Notes: generated by a model not told the origin, from the sequence alone. A stretch of 19,561 bases of DNA from JAUWQU01 sp964605095 (GCA_964605095.1 CAZSBS010000067.1:1-19561), one strand, 5' to 3'; positions 6,850 through 19,095 are shown, numbered from the stretch's first letter. Made by a program: numbers and translations.

Positions 6850-9800
6850 GTGAGTTTGGTAAGAATTCCTTGGCGCCATATTGGCTCACTGTGGCACTGG
6901 CTGCGCGTGCTGACGGGAGGCGGAGCGGTCGATCTTGCCTCGGCGGAAAGCCTTGAACCCCCTCTTCGCGAAGGCCTGTTCAGTACGACGCAACTGGCGA
7001 GCCACGCTCAATCCTTGGCGGCCGATCGAAAGTTGGACCTTCGTCACGGTCCGGAGCTGCTCCTGCGGCGCCTGGCCGAGAACGAAGACATCATCCGCCG
7101 GTCGTACGAGGAGGTGGCCAAGGCCATCCGGCAGGGCGATCCGCAGGCGCCAGCGGCCAAGTGGCTGGTAGAGAACTTCACGTTCATTGAAGAGCAGATC
7201 GATCAGGTTCGCCTGATATTCCCGCCGGGCTACAGCCGGCAGCTCCCTCGCCTGGGTTCGGGTCCGTCCAAGGGCTTTCCCCGCATCTACGAGTTGGCAA
7301 TCGAACTGGTCTCGCACACGGATGGGTGGGTGGATGCCGAAAACATCTCCCATTTCATCCGATCCTTCCAGATGGTCCATCCCCTGAACCTCGGCGAGCT
7401 CTGGGCCGTGCCGATCATGATGAGCCTGGCGCTTGTGGAGAATCTGCGGCGAGTGTCACGGCGGATCGCGTGGCGCAGACGGCATCTGGAATCGGCGGTG
7501 GAATGGTCCAACCGCTTCATTCAGGCGGTCCACCTGAACCCGAAGTCTCTGATCACGATATTGGCGGATCTCGTGCGATCCGAACCCGTGATGTCAGCCC
7601 CGTTCCTGACGGAACTGACAAGCTGCCTCCAGGGAACGCACCCGGCCATGGGACTGGTGATCAACTGGGTCGAACAGGAATTGGCCGAACGCGGGCAGAC
7701 CCTGGAGTTGATCCAGCAAGCCGAGAGCCATGACCAGGCCGCGGACCATGTCTCCATCAGTCACAGCATCACCAGCCTTCGACAACTCAGCAGAATTGAC
7801 TGGCGAACTCTCGTTGAATCTCTCAGCGCCGCCGACGCGATCCTTCGCCTGGACCCCGGCGGCGTGCATCCTCAAATGGACTTCCGGTCCCGCGATATCT
7901 GCCGTCGCGAAGTGGAGGACCTGTCCCGGCGAAGCCGCAAAGATGAGCAAGTCGTCGCCCTGACCGCCCTTCGACTCGCGACGGAACGGGCGCAGCGTCC
8001 CGGGACCGACCCCCGCGAGGGAACGGTGGGCTATTTCCTGATTGACCAGGGCCGCCGCGAGATCGAGGCGGAGATTCATTACCGGGCGCACCCGCGTCAA
8101 CGCCTGGGGAGAATTCTGCGCCGCCGGGCGCTGCCGGTGTACTTGCTGGCCATCGCGATTGCGACGGCCGGGCTATCGCTCTTTGCGACCTCCATTGTGA
8201 GCCCCGGGTCCGACTGGTGGTGGCTTGCGGCGACGAGCCTGGCGGTCATCCTGGTCGCCTCGCGAACGGCGGTGTCGCTGGTGAACTGGTGGGCGAGCCT
8301 GCTGGTCGCGCCCTGTGTGCTGCCGAGGCTGGACTTTTCCAAAGGCATCCCCGCGGCCCATCGCACCGCGGTGGTCGTCCCGGCGATGCTCTCCTCCGCG
8401 GCCACCGTCGACAAGCTGATGGAGAACCTTGAGCTGCGCTACCTTGGCAACAAGGACCCCAACCTGATGATGGTCCTGCTGACGGACCTGCCCGACGCGC
8501 TTGAGGAACACATGCCGGATGACAAACCGCTGCTCGATCGCGCGTTGGAGCGAATCCGCGAGTTGAACGTCCAATACGCCCAGCCCGGTCAGTCGCAATT
8601 CTGCCTCCTGCACAGGCCTCGCATGTGGAACCCGCAAGAGCGGCTATGGATGGGGCACGAGAGGAAACGCGGCAAGATCGAGGATTTCAACCGCCTGGCC
8701 CTGACGGGGGCGACCGAGCCTTTCTCGCTGGTCGAGGGAGACCTTGTCCAGCTTCGCAGCGCCCGGTTTGCCATAGTGCTGGATGCCGACACCCAACTGC
8801 CACCCGAGTCCGCCTGGAAGATGGCCGGGACAATGGCCCATCCCCTTAACCGCCCGCACGTCGATGAGACGATCAAATGCGTGACGCGGGGCTACGGCAT
8901 CCTTCAGCCGAGGCTGGCTGTCTCGCTGCCCCAATCGCAGAGATCGCGCTTCGCCAGCCTGTTTTCGGGAGATGTCGGCCTGGACCCCTATACCCGCGAG
9001 GTCTCCAACATTTATCAGGACCTGTTCGACCAAGGCCAGTTCGTTGGCAAGGCCATCTACGATATCAAGGCGTTCGACGCGACAGTCGGTTCCCGCTTCC
9101 CCGACAACCGCATTCTCAGCCATGACCTGATCGAAGGTTGTCATGCCCGGTGCGGATTCCTCGGTGACGTGGAATTGCTGGAGGATCATCCCGAGCGATA
9201 CCTTGCCGACGCCAGCCGCAGGCGCCGCTGGACCAGAGGCGACTGGCAGATCGCCCGCTGGATGCTGCCCCGCGTGCCGGGGCCCGACATGGCGAGGCGG
9301 CCTAACCCGCTGAAGCTGCTGGCCCGGTGGATGATCCTGGACAACCTCCGGCGGTCCCTGGTTCCCGCGGCCATGCTGGCAGCCTTTCTGCTGGGGTGGT
9401 TCGGGGCCGCGAATGCGGCGGCGCAATGGACCGCCATGCTGGTGATCGTGTTCTTCCTATCGGACATCCTGCGCTCGGCGCGGGCGCTTACCGTAAAGCC
9501 CAGGCACCTTAGCTGGTCCACCTATCTGCCGTACGCGGCGACCAAGGAACTGCGCGGCTGGGCGATCAACCTTCTGGAACTGGTGCTGACGCCGTTTCAC
9601 GCCTTCATCTATGTGGCTGAGATCATCCGGACCCAGTGGCGACTTGCAACCCATCGGCGCCTGCTGGAGTGGCAGACTGCGTCAGACGCCGGCCGACAGG
9701 CGCGGACCTCCCTGGCCAGCACGTTCCTGGCGATGTGGCCCGCGCCGGTCACAGCCACTCTCGTCGCGGCACTGCTGGTTGAATGCATGGATTCGGGCAG

Positions 9801-12800
9801 AATGCATGTTGCGACGGGATCGATCATCGCCATGAGCCTGCTCCTGGCCGCGTGGTTCATCTCGCCGGCGATAATGTGGTTCATGGGCCGTCCGGCGCTC
9901 TCGGCCGAAAGACGCCGCCGGGCCGGCATCAATGACAATCAGCGGCTCTTCCTGCGGAAGACCGCTCGGCGAACGTGGGAGTACTTCGCCCGGTTCGTCG
10001 GGCCGGCTAACAACTGGCTGCCTCCCGACAACTTTCAGCAGGATCCTCCCATCGGCGAGGCGAATCGCACATCCCCCACCAACATGGGAATGGCCCTGCA
10101 AAGCAACCTGGCGGCGTGGGATTTCGGCTATGTCTCCGTCGGGACGCTGCTGGAACGCACCACCGAGGCCTTCCGGACGATGGATGAGCTGCCGCGGCAC
10201 CGCGGGCACTTCCTCAACTGGTATGACACGCGAACGCTGGAGCCGGCCCCGCCGCGCTACGTGTCAACCGCCGACAGCGGCAACCTTTCGGGCTCCCTGG
10301 TAGTGCTTAAGGCGGGACTGGCCGAACTGGTCGACAGCCCCATACTGCCGCCGAGATGGCGGCAAGGTATGGAGGACGTCGTCGGCATTATGCTGGAGGA
10401 ACTGGCCCGGCCGGAGAATGCCGACGCACTCTCATCCGGGCTGCGGACAACCATGCTCCAGCAGATGGAAATCCTGCGCTCGGCCGGGGAGTCCCTGTCC
10501 GGGTCGTTCAACGCGATGTCCGGCCTGGCCTCGGCGGCGGCTCGATTGGAGCCGATGATGGAACCGGAAAGCGAGGTCGCCTATTGGCTCAGCGCAATAC
10601 GCCGCCAGAGCGAAGACATGCGGACCGATCTGGCATGGCTGGCGCCCTGGCTGGGCGGTTCGCCGAATCAGAGGCAAAACGGGGACACGCTGCCTTTTGG
10701 GGACTCCATGCCGTCCCTGCGCGACCTGGCCGGTCTGGCGGATTCTGTCAGCACGGCGCAGCCGCCGGGAAGCGACACGATTGAACTGGCCGGCGAACGC
10801 GCCGCTGAGCGAATCAAGAAGACGGAGGATCTCGCGGAGCGGTGCGGCGAAATGTCGGAAATGGACCTGGACTTCCTTTACGACCCGGAGCACAAGCTCC
10901 TGTCGATCGGGTACAACGTCGATACGCACCAGAAGGACCCGGGGCTATACGACCTACTGGCGTCGGAGGCCCGGCTGTGCAGCTTCCTGGGCATTGCCCG
11001 CGGCCAGATACCGCTTGAGCACTGGTTCCATCTTGGGCGCCAGCTTGCCCCGGGCGGCCGGGCGGCCGTGCTCATATCCTGGAGCGGCTCCATGTTCGAG
11101 TACCTCATGCCGCTGCTGTTCATGCCCAACTACGAGGCAACCCTGCTCGAACAATCCAACCGCGAGGCCGTCGCGCGGCAGGTTCGCTATGGCCTGCGAC
11201 AAGCCGTGCCGTGGGGCATATCCGAGAGCTGCTACAACCAGCTTGATTCCTATAAGTCATATCAGTACCGGGCCTTCGGAGTGCCGGGACTGGGACTCAA
11301 GCACGGGCTGCACGATGATCTGGTCGTGGCGCCCTATGCGACGATCCTGGCCCTCATGATCGACCCGGGCGCCGCCTGTGCCAACATGGAAACAATGGCC
11401 AGGCAAGGGTTCGTCGGGCGATACGGCTTCTACGAAGCCGCCGACTACACCCCCGGCCGAGTGCAAGCCGGCCAGGAGTTCTCCCTTATCCGCAGCCACA
11501 TGGCCCATCACAGCGGAATGAGCCTGCTGGCGCTGGACCAGACGCTGCTTGGCCAGCCCATGCACAAACGATTCCTCACCGATCCGCGGATTCGCGCCTC
11601 ACTGCTGCTCCTGCAAGAGCGAGTCCCTCTTGCGGAAGTCCGCACGCGGATCGACATGACCCGCTCGGAACCGTACCTAAAGCATGCCGGCGAGGCGATC
11701 GACACCTCGCTGAGAACATTCGTGACCCCTGACTCGCCGGTCCCGGAGGTCCACCTGCTTTCAAATGGCCGCTACCACGTCATGATAACCGTGGCCGGGA
11801 GCGGGTCCAGCCGCTGGCAGGATCTGGCCCTGACGCGTTGGCAGGAAGACCCCACACGCGACAACTGGGGCACATTCATATACGTGCGGGATCTCGACTC
11901 CGGAAAGTTCTGGTCCGTTACGCCCCAGCCGACTGGCTGCCAATTCGATCGCTACGAAGCCCAATTCTCCCAGGGAGTTGCCGAGTTTCAGGCCACGCGA
12001 AAGGACATCCAGGTCCACATGCGCGTGGCGGTGTCATCCGAGGAGGACGTCGAACTGCGGCGACTGGTTGTCTCCAACCGGTCGAATCGGGAGCGCCATC
12101 TCGATATCACTACCTACGCGGAGGTGGCGATGCTCAACGGATTGAATGCCTCCGAACAGCCGGCATTCAACGGCCTGTTCATCAACGTGGAAACTTTGCC
12201 CGCCAAGGCCGCGGTCATCTGCACGCGCCGGACCCGGTCGCCCCAGGAGAACTGGCCATTGTTCTTCCATGGCATGATCGTCCACCACCTGCCCGTTTCC
12301 GAAGGCGTGAGTTACGAGAACGACCGCTCCCGCTTCCTGGGTCGTGGCCGGACGACAGCCAATCCGGCGGCCATGTCCGACGATTTGCCGGACGCCTGCG
12401 GCCTGACCCTCGATCCCGTGATGGCCGTCAGGCGGACGATAACTCTCAAGCCGGGGGAGTCCGTCACACTCGATGCCTTCTGGGGCGTGGCCCCGGATCG
12501 TGTGGCCGCGTTATCGCTGCTGGACCGATACTGCGACTCGCACCTAGCCACCCGCGTATTCGAACTGTCGCGGATGCACAGCCAGATCATGCTTCACGAA
12601 TTGCAGGCTACGGAGGCCAACGCCCAGTTATTCGGGCGAATGGCGTGCTTCCTTGCCTACGCGAACTCCCGGCTGCGTGCCCGCGCCAGCCTCATCTCGC
12701 GCAATCGAAAAGGTCAATCCGCTCTCTGGGCCTACGGGATTTCCGGCGACTTGCCCATAGTACTGTTGCGGGTTTCGGACCCTGGCTCCCTGGAACTGGT

Positions 12801-15621
12801 GCGCCAGATGATCCAGGCGCACGCGTACTGGCGGAACAAGGGCTTGCCGGTCGACCTGGTCATTCTCTCGGAGGCGTATGCGGGGTATCGGCACAGCCTG
12901 CTGGACTCCATCATCGGCCTGGTCAATGTTGGACCCGAGGCCAAGGCCCTTGATCAGCCGGCCGGCATCTTCGTGCGAAATGTGGCCCAGGTGCCGGAAG
13001 ACGATTCGCTCCTGCTCCAGGCCGTAAGCCGCATCGTGCTGAGAGACCGGGCCGGAACGTTGTCCGAGCAGTTGGACAGGCAGGTGCTGGCCCAGTGGGA
13101 GCATCTGCCGCTCAAGCCGACACGAGGGCCCGAGCGAACAACCCAAGCGACCGGCCAACTGCCGCATCGCGAGCTGATGTTCTTCAACGGCATGGGCGGG
13201 TTCACCACCGACGGCAGGGAATACGTCGTCGTCATGGAACCCGGCGTGGTTACGCCAGCGCCGTGGGTCAACGTCCTGGCCAATCCGAACTTCGGCTCGG
13301 TAGTCAGCGAATCCGGAGCGGCCTACACGTGGTATCAGAACGCCCACGAGTTTCGGCTGACGCCCTGGTACAACGACGCCGTCAGCGACGTAAGCGGCGA
13401 ATGCTTCTATCTCCGCGACGAGGAGAGCGGAATCTTCTGGTCGCCCATGCCCGCACCGGCCCGAGGCCGGACCGCGTACGTCTCGCGTCATGGACTGGGA
13501 TACAGCGCTTTCGAGCACAATGAAGAAGGCATCTTCACCGAGACCTTCACGTACGTGGCGCCGGAAGCGCCCTTAAAATTCTTCGCCGTCAACATCCGGA
13601 ACCTCGGCAGCCGCAACCGCCGGCTGAGCCTGACGGGCTATGTTGAATGGGTGCTGGGCGAGAGCCGCCAGCGCAACGCCATGCACGTGACGAACCGGCT
13701 CGATCCGCAGACCGGGGCCATTTTCGCCTCGAACGCCTTCGGCCAGGATTTCAGCGGCGCCGTCGCGTTCCTGCACTGTAACCATCCCCACCGAACGATC
13801 ACGAGCCGCCGGACCGAGTTCATGGGGCGCAACGGTTCGCCGGCCGCACCCGCGGCCATGAAGCGGAAGGAACTTTCCAACCGGGTCGGCAGCGGCGCCG
13901 ACCCGTGCGCCGCGATCCAGGCTTATGTCGACATCCCGCCTGGTGAGCAGGCGCATGTCGTTTTCGTCCTCGGTGCGGCCGACAACGAACACCAGGCGCG
14001 AACCATGCTGGCGCAATATGGCAACGTTGACGGAGCCAGGCGCGTTCTGGAAGAGGTCTGGGAATTCTGGAAACACAATCTCGGCGGAATCTACGTCGAG
14101 ACGCCCGATGCTTCCGTAAACCTGCTGGTCAATCACTGGCTGCCGTACCAGACCCTGGCCTCGCGCCTCTGGGGGCGTAGCGGATTCTATCAATCCGGCG
14201 GCGCCTACGGCTTCCGGGACCAGTTGCAGGACTCCCTCGCGATGCTGTACGAGTGCCCGTGGCTCACGCGACAACAGTTGATCCTGTCCTCCGGCCGGCA
14301 GTTCCAGAACGGGGATGTCCAGCATTGGTGGCATCCGCCGTCGGGCCGCGGGGTGCGCACGCGGATCTCGGACGATTTCCTGTGGCTGCCCTACGCCGTC
14401 TGCCGCTACGTTTCCGTAACGGGCGATACAGGCATCCTGGACGAACAGGCCTTGTTCCTGGAAGCGCCCCCGCTGGAACCTGGCGAGGAAAGCCACTATG
14501 ACATGCCGCGCGTATCCGACCGCGGCGCCACCCTGTGGGACCATTGTGTTCGCGCGCTGGATCGTGGCTTGAGGTACGGAACCCACGGGCTCCCGCTGAT
14601 GGGAAGCGGCGACTGGAACGACGGCATGAACCGAGTCGGCCAGGAGGGAGCGGGCGAGAGCGTCTGGCTGGCCTTCTTCCTCCACGACGTGCTGGTGTCC
14701 TTCGCCAAGCTGGCCCAGAAGCGTGGCGATAACGAATACGCCGAGAAATGCCGCCTTGAAGCCCACGGCTTGGGCGAGAGAATCGATGCGAGCGCCTGGG
14801 ATGGCAACTGGTACTTGCGAGCGTTCTTCGATGATGGCCGGCCCCTGGGTTCGTCGCAGAACACCCAATGCCAGGTTGACCTCCTGCCGCAGGCCTGGGC
14901 GGTCATCAGCGCCGCGGCCGACCCCTATCGGGCAAGGCAGGCACTGAGGGCTTCCCTGGAGCGGCTGGTCGATCCACGTGCGGCGATGATACGCTTGTTT
15001 GACCCGCCGTTCGACGGCACGGAGATGGACCCCGGCTACATCCGCGGCTATGTCCCCGGCGTTCGGGAAAATGGCGGGCAATACACCCATGCCGCCATCT
15101 GGGCAGCCATTGCCGTAGCCAGACTCGGCAATGCCGAGGAGGCGTGGCGGCTTTTCTCGATGCTCAATCCCATCCGCCATGCCGATTCGCCCGAGCGGGT
15201 GTCAACGTACAAGGTCGAGCCATACGTCGTGGCCGCCGACGTCTACAGCGCCAAGGGCCATGAAGGCCGGGGAGGCTGGACATGGTACACCGGATCGGCC
15301 GGCTGGATGTATCGGCTGCTACTGGAGGATCTGCTGGGACTGCGGCTTGAAGTTGACAAGTTGACCTTCCTGCCGCTGCTGCCCGCAGAATGGAACGAGT
15401 ATGCCCTGCATTACCGCTACCGCAATACGTTCTACCACATTCGCGTGGTCAAGATGAGCGAACTGGCGACACAGGTCCATCGCGTGGTTGTCGATGACGT
15501 CGAGCAAAACGACAGAAGCATTCACCTGGTCGATGACGGCAAGGCGCACTCAGCCGTTGTGGAGGTTGGTGATTCCTCCACGGCAGTAATGCAGCAGCCA
15601 TCTGATGGCGCGGGGACCTGA
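6850..15621 (+). CDS. ndvB: Cyclic beta-1,2-glucan synthase (NdvB/ChvB type, GT84 + GH94)
   Basis: This is a protein of about 2923 aa, in the size range of ChvB/NdvB/Brucella Cgs (about 2800-2900). The family builds cyclic beta-1,2-glucan from UDP-glucose at the inner membrane, first glucosylating itself; the product goes to the periplasm. Domains in order: an N-terminal region with TM helices at about 422-485; the GT84 glycosyltransferase with LDADTQLP (D645 and D647), SHDLIEG (758-763) and RRRRWTRGDWQ (790-800); more TM helices at about 837-875, 903-930, 959-980 and 991-1013; a glycoamylase-like domain at about 1330-1590; two GH94-type N-terminal sugar-binding modules at about 1600-1850 and 2104-2310; and a GH94 phosphorylase domain at about 2423-2864 with GSGDWNDGMNRVG (D2588, D2591), the motif carrying the general acid. 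In Brucella the phosphorylase domain controls ring size. AAAGGA at 6842-6847 supports GTG 6850 or TTG 6856; an in-frame TTG at 6793 has no such site. No stop or frameshift breaks the frame. No exporter gene is adjacent. Confidence 0.96.
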   Translation: MSLVRIPWRHIGSLWHWLRVLTGGGAVDLASAESLEPPLREGLFSTTQLASHAQSLAADRKLDLRHGPELLLRRLAENEDIIRRSYEEVAKAIRQGDPQAPAAKWLVENFTFIEEQIDQVRLIFPPGYSRQLPRLGSGPSKGFPRIYELAIELVSHTDGWVDAENISHFIRSFQMVHPLNLGELWAVPIMMSLALVENLRRVSRRIAWRRRHLESAVEWSNRFIQAVHLNPKSLITILADLVRSEPVMSAPFLTELTSCLQGTHPAMGLVINWVEQELAERGQTLELIQQAESHDQAADHVSISHSITSLRQLSRIDWRTLVESLSAADAILRLDPGGVHPQMDFRSRDICRREVEDLSRRSRKDEQVVALTALRLATERAQRPGTDPREGTVGYFLIDQGRREIEAEIHYRAHPRQRLGRILRRRALPVYLLAIAIATAGLSLFATSIVSPGSDWWWLAATSLAVILVASRTAVSLVNWWASLLVAPCVLPRLDFSKGIPAAHRTAVVVPAMLSSAATVDKLMENLELRYLGNKDPNLMMVLLTDLPDALEEHMPDDKPLLDRALERIRELNVQYAQPGQSQFCLLHRPRMWNPQERLWMGHERKRGKIEDFNRLALTGATEPFSLVEGDLVQLRSARFAIVLDADTQLPPESAWKMAGTMAHPLNRPHVDETIKCVTRGYGILQPRLAVSLPQSQRSRFASLFSGDVGLDPYTREVSNIYQDLFDQGQFVGKAIYDIKAFDATVGSRFPDNRILSHDLIEGCHARCGFLGDVELLEDHPERYLADASRRRRWTRGDWQIARWMLPRVPGPDMARRPNPLKLLARWMILDNLRRSLVPAAMLAAFLLGWFGAANAAAQWTAMLVIVFFLSDILRSARALTVKPRHLSWSTYLPYAATKELRGWAINLLELVLTPFHAFIYVAEIIRTQWRLATHRRLLEWQTASDAGRQARTSLASTFLAMWPAPVTATLVAALLVECMDSGRMHVATGSIIAMSLLLAAWFISPAIMWFMGRPALSAERRRRAGINDNQRLFLRKTARRTWEYFARFVGPANNWLPPDNFQQDPPIGEANRTSPTNMGMALQSNLAAWDFGYVSVGTLLERTTEAFRTMDELPRHRGHFLNWYDTRTLEPAPPRYVSTADSGNLSGSLVVLKAGLAELVDSPILPPRWRQGMEDVVGIMLEELARPENADALSSGLRTTMLQQMEILRSAGESLSGSFNAMSGLASAAARLEPMMEPESEVAYWLSAIRRQSEDMRTDLAWLAPWLGGSPNQRQNGDTLPFGDSMPSLRDLAGLADSVSTAQPPGSDTIELAGERAAERIKKTEDLAERCGEMSEMDLDFLYDPEHKLLSIGYNVDTHQKDPGLYDLLASEARLCSFLGIARGQIPLEHWFHLGRQLAPGGRAAVLISWSGSMFEYLMPLLFMPNYEATLLEQSNREAVARQVRYGLRQAVPWGISESCYNQLDSYKSYQYRAFGVPGLGLKHGLHDDLVVAPYATILALMIDPGAACANMETMARQGFVGRYGFYEAADYTPGRVQAGQEFSLIRSHMAHHSGMSLLALDQTLLGQPMHKRFLTDPRIRASLLLLQERVPLAEVRTRIDMTRSEPYLKHAGEAIDTSLRTFVTPDSPVPEVHLLSNGRYHVMITVAGSGSSRWQDLALTRWQEDPTRDNWGTFIYVRDLDSGKFWSVTPQPTGCQFDRYEAQFSQGVAEFQATRKDIQVHMRVAVSSEEDVELRRLVVSNRSNRERHLDITTYAEVAMLNGLNASEQPAFNGLFINVETLPAKAAVICTRRTRSPQENWPLFFHGMIVHHLPVSEGVSYENDRSRFLGRGRTTANPAAMSDDLPDACGLTLDPVMAVRRTITLKPGESVTLDAFWGVAPDRVAALSLLDRYCDSHLATRVFELSRMHSQIMLHELQATEANAQLFGRMACFLAYANSRLRARASLISRNRKGQSALWAYGISGDLPIVLLRVSDPGSLELVRQMIQAHAYWRNKGLPVDLVILSEAYAGYRHSLLDSIIGLVNVGPEAKALDQPAGIFVRNVAQVPEDDSLLLQAVSRIVLRDRAGTLSEQLDRQVLAQWEHLPLKPTRGPERTTQATGQLPHRELMFFNGMGGFTTDGREYVVVMEPGVVTPAPWVNVLANPNFGSVVSESGAAYTWYQNAHEFRLTPWYNDAVSDVSGECFYLRDEESGIFWSPMPAPARGRTAYVSRHGLGYSAFEHNEEGIFTETFTYVAPEAPLKFFAVNIRNLGSRNRRLSLTGYVEWVLGESRQRNAMHVTNRLDPQTGAIFASNAFGQDFSGAVAFLHCNHPHRTITSRRTEFMGRNGSPAAPAAMKRKELSNRVGSGADPCAAIQAYVDIPPGEQAHVVFVLGAADNEHQARTMLAQYGNVDGARRVLEEVWEFWKHNLGGIYVETPDASVNLLVNHWLPYQTLASRLWGRSGFYQSGGAYGFRDQLQDSLAMLYECPWLTRQQLILSSGRQFQNGDVQHWWHPPSGRGVRTRISDDFLWLPYAVCRYVSVTGDTGILDEQALFLEAPPLEPGEESHYDMPRVSDRGATLWDHCVRALDRGLRYGTHGLPLMGSGDWNDGMNRVGQEGAGESVWLAFFLHDVLVSFAKLAQKRGDNEYAEKCRLEAHGLGERIDASAWDGNWYLRAFFDDGRPLGSSQNTQCQVDLLPQAWAVISAAADPYRARQALRASLERLVDPRAAMIRLFDPPFDGTEMDPGYIRGYVPGVRENGGQYTHAAIWAAIAVARLGNAEEAWRLFSMLNPIRHADSPERVSTYKVEPYVVAADVYSAKGHEGRGGWTWYTGSAGWMYRLLLEDLLGLRLEVDKLTFLPLLPAEWNEYALHYRYRNTFYHIRVVKMSELATQVHRVVVDDVEQNDRSIHLVDDGKAHSAVVEVGDSSTAVMQQPSDGAGT

Positions 15622-15734
15622 TCGCGCGTGGCTGTGCCGGACCAAGGACTTTGTGGGATAGACCGAACTTGTGGGTCCACGCCGTTGTCACAATCTATTG
15701 ACTGGCCGGTCGCGGTCACGCTAAGGCCGAACGC

Positions 15735-18089
<2,355 letters not shown>

Positions 18090-18140
18090 CCGTTCGTCCT
18101 TATGGCTTTCCATGCACGCACCAAGGCGGCATGTGCAGAC

Positions 18141-18593
18141 TCATCGCACCTCTGGTTTCCACGTTCCGGCCAGGATGCCGCCGATGATGCCCAGAATCCC
18201 GGCGAGCAGTCCACCGGCTCCGGCCAGCATGCCCACGGCCGAGACCACCAAGATCGCAATTCCCCAGGCTCGCGCGGAGGCGGGTCTGGAATACAGCATG
18301 ACGGCTCCGATCAGCACAACGACTCCGGCGGCGAGCCCAATCCATGACCAGAGCGCGCCGCCGCCGTAGCCGTACATCATCTCGTGCTGCTGCCACATCC
18401 AGCCGAAGCCGCCGCCGTAGTGGCCGCTGTCCATCATGTGGTCGCCGCCCATCATTTGGCCGCCCCAGCCAGGCCCGCCCATGTAGCCCCAGCCCGCCAT
18501 ACCGCCCATGACCAGCATCCACAGCCCGGCGATGAGGCTGACCGCGAAGGCGGCCACGGGTTTGCCTGACATTGGTTTCTGGTTCTCGTTCAT
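18141..18593 (-). CDS. Small membrane protein with Met/His/Gly-rich loop (copper operon)
   Basis: This is a protein of 150 aa. TM1 is at about residues 13-35. A 44-residue loop (36-79) holds 8 Met, 3 His and 17 Gly, with motifs GGQMMGGDHMMD and MWQQHEMMYGY. Two more hydrophobic segments follow (about 81-103 and 108-145), the last one Gly-rich (GGLLAGILGIIGGILAG) and ending in TWKPEVR. I do not recognise a named family. Met and His clusters on the outer face of membrane proteins often bind Cu(I)/Cu(II), so a role in holding copper or passing it to or from CopA is plausible but inferred. AAGGAA lies 6 nt before ATG 18593. That ATG overlaps the DUF302 stop as ATGA, so translation is likely coupled. 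An upstream extension of eight residues in the same frame is less likely. Confidence 0.85.
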   Translation of the reverse strand: MNENQKPMSGKPVAAFAVSLIAGLWMLVMGGMAGWGYMGGPGWGGQMMGGDHMMDSGHYGGGFGWMWQQHEMMYGYGGGALWSWIGLAAGVVVLIGAVMLYSRPASARAWGIAILVVSAVGMLAGAGGLLAGILGIIGGILAGTWKPEVR

Positions 18594-18994
18594 GCACCAT
18601 TCCTTTCGTCTGCGCACGCTTCATCGATGATCGCGATAAGCGTGTCCTCTACCTCCCGGGCTACGGCGGCAAGCGACTCTGAGCCTTCGTACATATCCAG
18701 GAGGACTGTCGGCTTGATTGTCGCGACAGTCACTTCGCCGCCATTGCCGTAGACCGAGATGCGGCAGGGCAGCGCCGTCGACACGGCCATGTTCTGGTCG
18801 AGCACCTTCTTGGCCTGCTTGGGGTTGCAGACCTCCAGGATCACGCAGTCGTGATCGAATGGCACACCTTTCTCGACCATCTTGGCCTTCAGGTCGATGA
18901 CGCCAAGGATTCCGAAGTGGTGGTCCTTGATGACCTTGCCGAGCAGCTCAACGATCTCACTGACCTTTCCGCTCGCCTGTCTCGTGTGAAGCAT
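18590..18994 (-). CDS. DUF302-family protein
   Basis: This is a protein of 134 aa. It carries the DUF302 pattern: an N-terminal helix (KVSEIVELLGKVIKDHHFGIL), then DLKAKMVEKGV at 34-44, then the hallmark strand and turn VILEVCNPKQAKKVL (51-65), and PCRISVYGNGGEVTVATI. There is no signal peptide, so it is probably cytoplasmic. The biochemical role of DUF302 is not established; genes of this family often sit beside metal or thiol/sulfur redox genes. C50 and C56 could bind a metal, which would fit the copper context (inference). ATG 18994 fits the domain boundary and has a GGCGG-like site upstream. A longer frame reaching 19138 has no domain support. It is the first gene of the copper operon and overlaps the next one by 4 nt. 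Confidence 0.88.
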   Translation of the reverse strand: MLHTRQASGKVSEIVELLGKVIKDHHFGILGVIDLKAKMVEKGVPFDHDCVILEVCNPKQAKKVLDQNMAVSTALPCRISVYGNGGEVTVATIKPTVLLDMYEGSESLAAVAREVEDTLIAIIDEACADERNGA

Positions 18995-19064
18995 TCTGCA
19001 CCGCCTTTGCCTGTCTGCCGCTTGGCGCCAGTTCCCGTGACGCCCCGGTCCAGACGGCTCTGCA

Positions 19065-19095
19065 ATTATAGCGCCTTCCAAAGGTTCATGACCGC
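19065..19095 (-). promoter_or_regulatory. Predicted promoter region of the DUF302/copA operon
   Basis: Read on the minus strand there is a consensus TATAAT (complement of 19065-19070), about 70 nt upstream of the DUF302 start codon. No good -35 box lies at the normal distance: the 17-bp position reads GGTCAT. The spacer holds a small palindrome, CCTT-TGG-AAGG (19074-19084). A 5-bp inverted repeat, ACCGC (19091-19095) and GCGGT (19103-19107), lies just upstream. A good -10 box with a poor -35 box and a spacer palindrome is how activator-dependent metal promoters look, but the regulator is not in view. Confidence 0.45.

Noticed and set aside
13573..15180. Long minus-strand frame of 535 codons inside the glucan synthase gene
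   Set aside because: It lies fully antisense to the conserved GH94 region. Long antisense frames are common in G+C-rich genes, and its translation shows no domain or ribosome site.
15622..15734. Possible shared terminator between the convergent glucan synthase and copA genes
   Set aside because: Only short imperfect inverted repeats (for example GTGG-GT-CCAC) without T-tracts are present.
18100..18624. Alternative minus-strand frame of 174 codons over the Met-rich protein
   Set aside because: The composition is mostly Arg/Gly/Ala with no hydrophobic segments. The overlapping frame has clear TM helices, a ribosome site and a coupled start.
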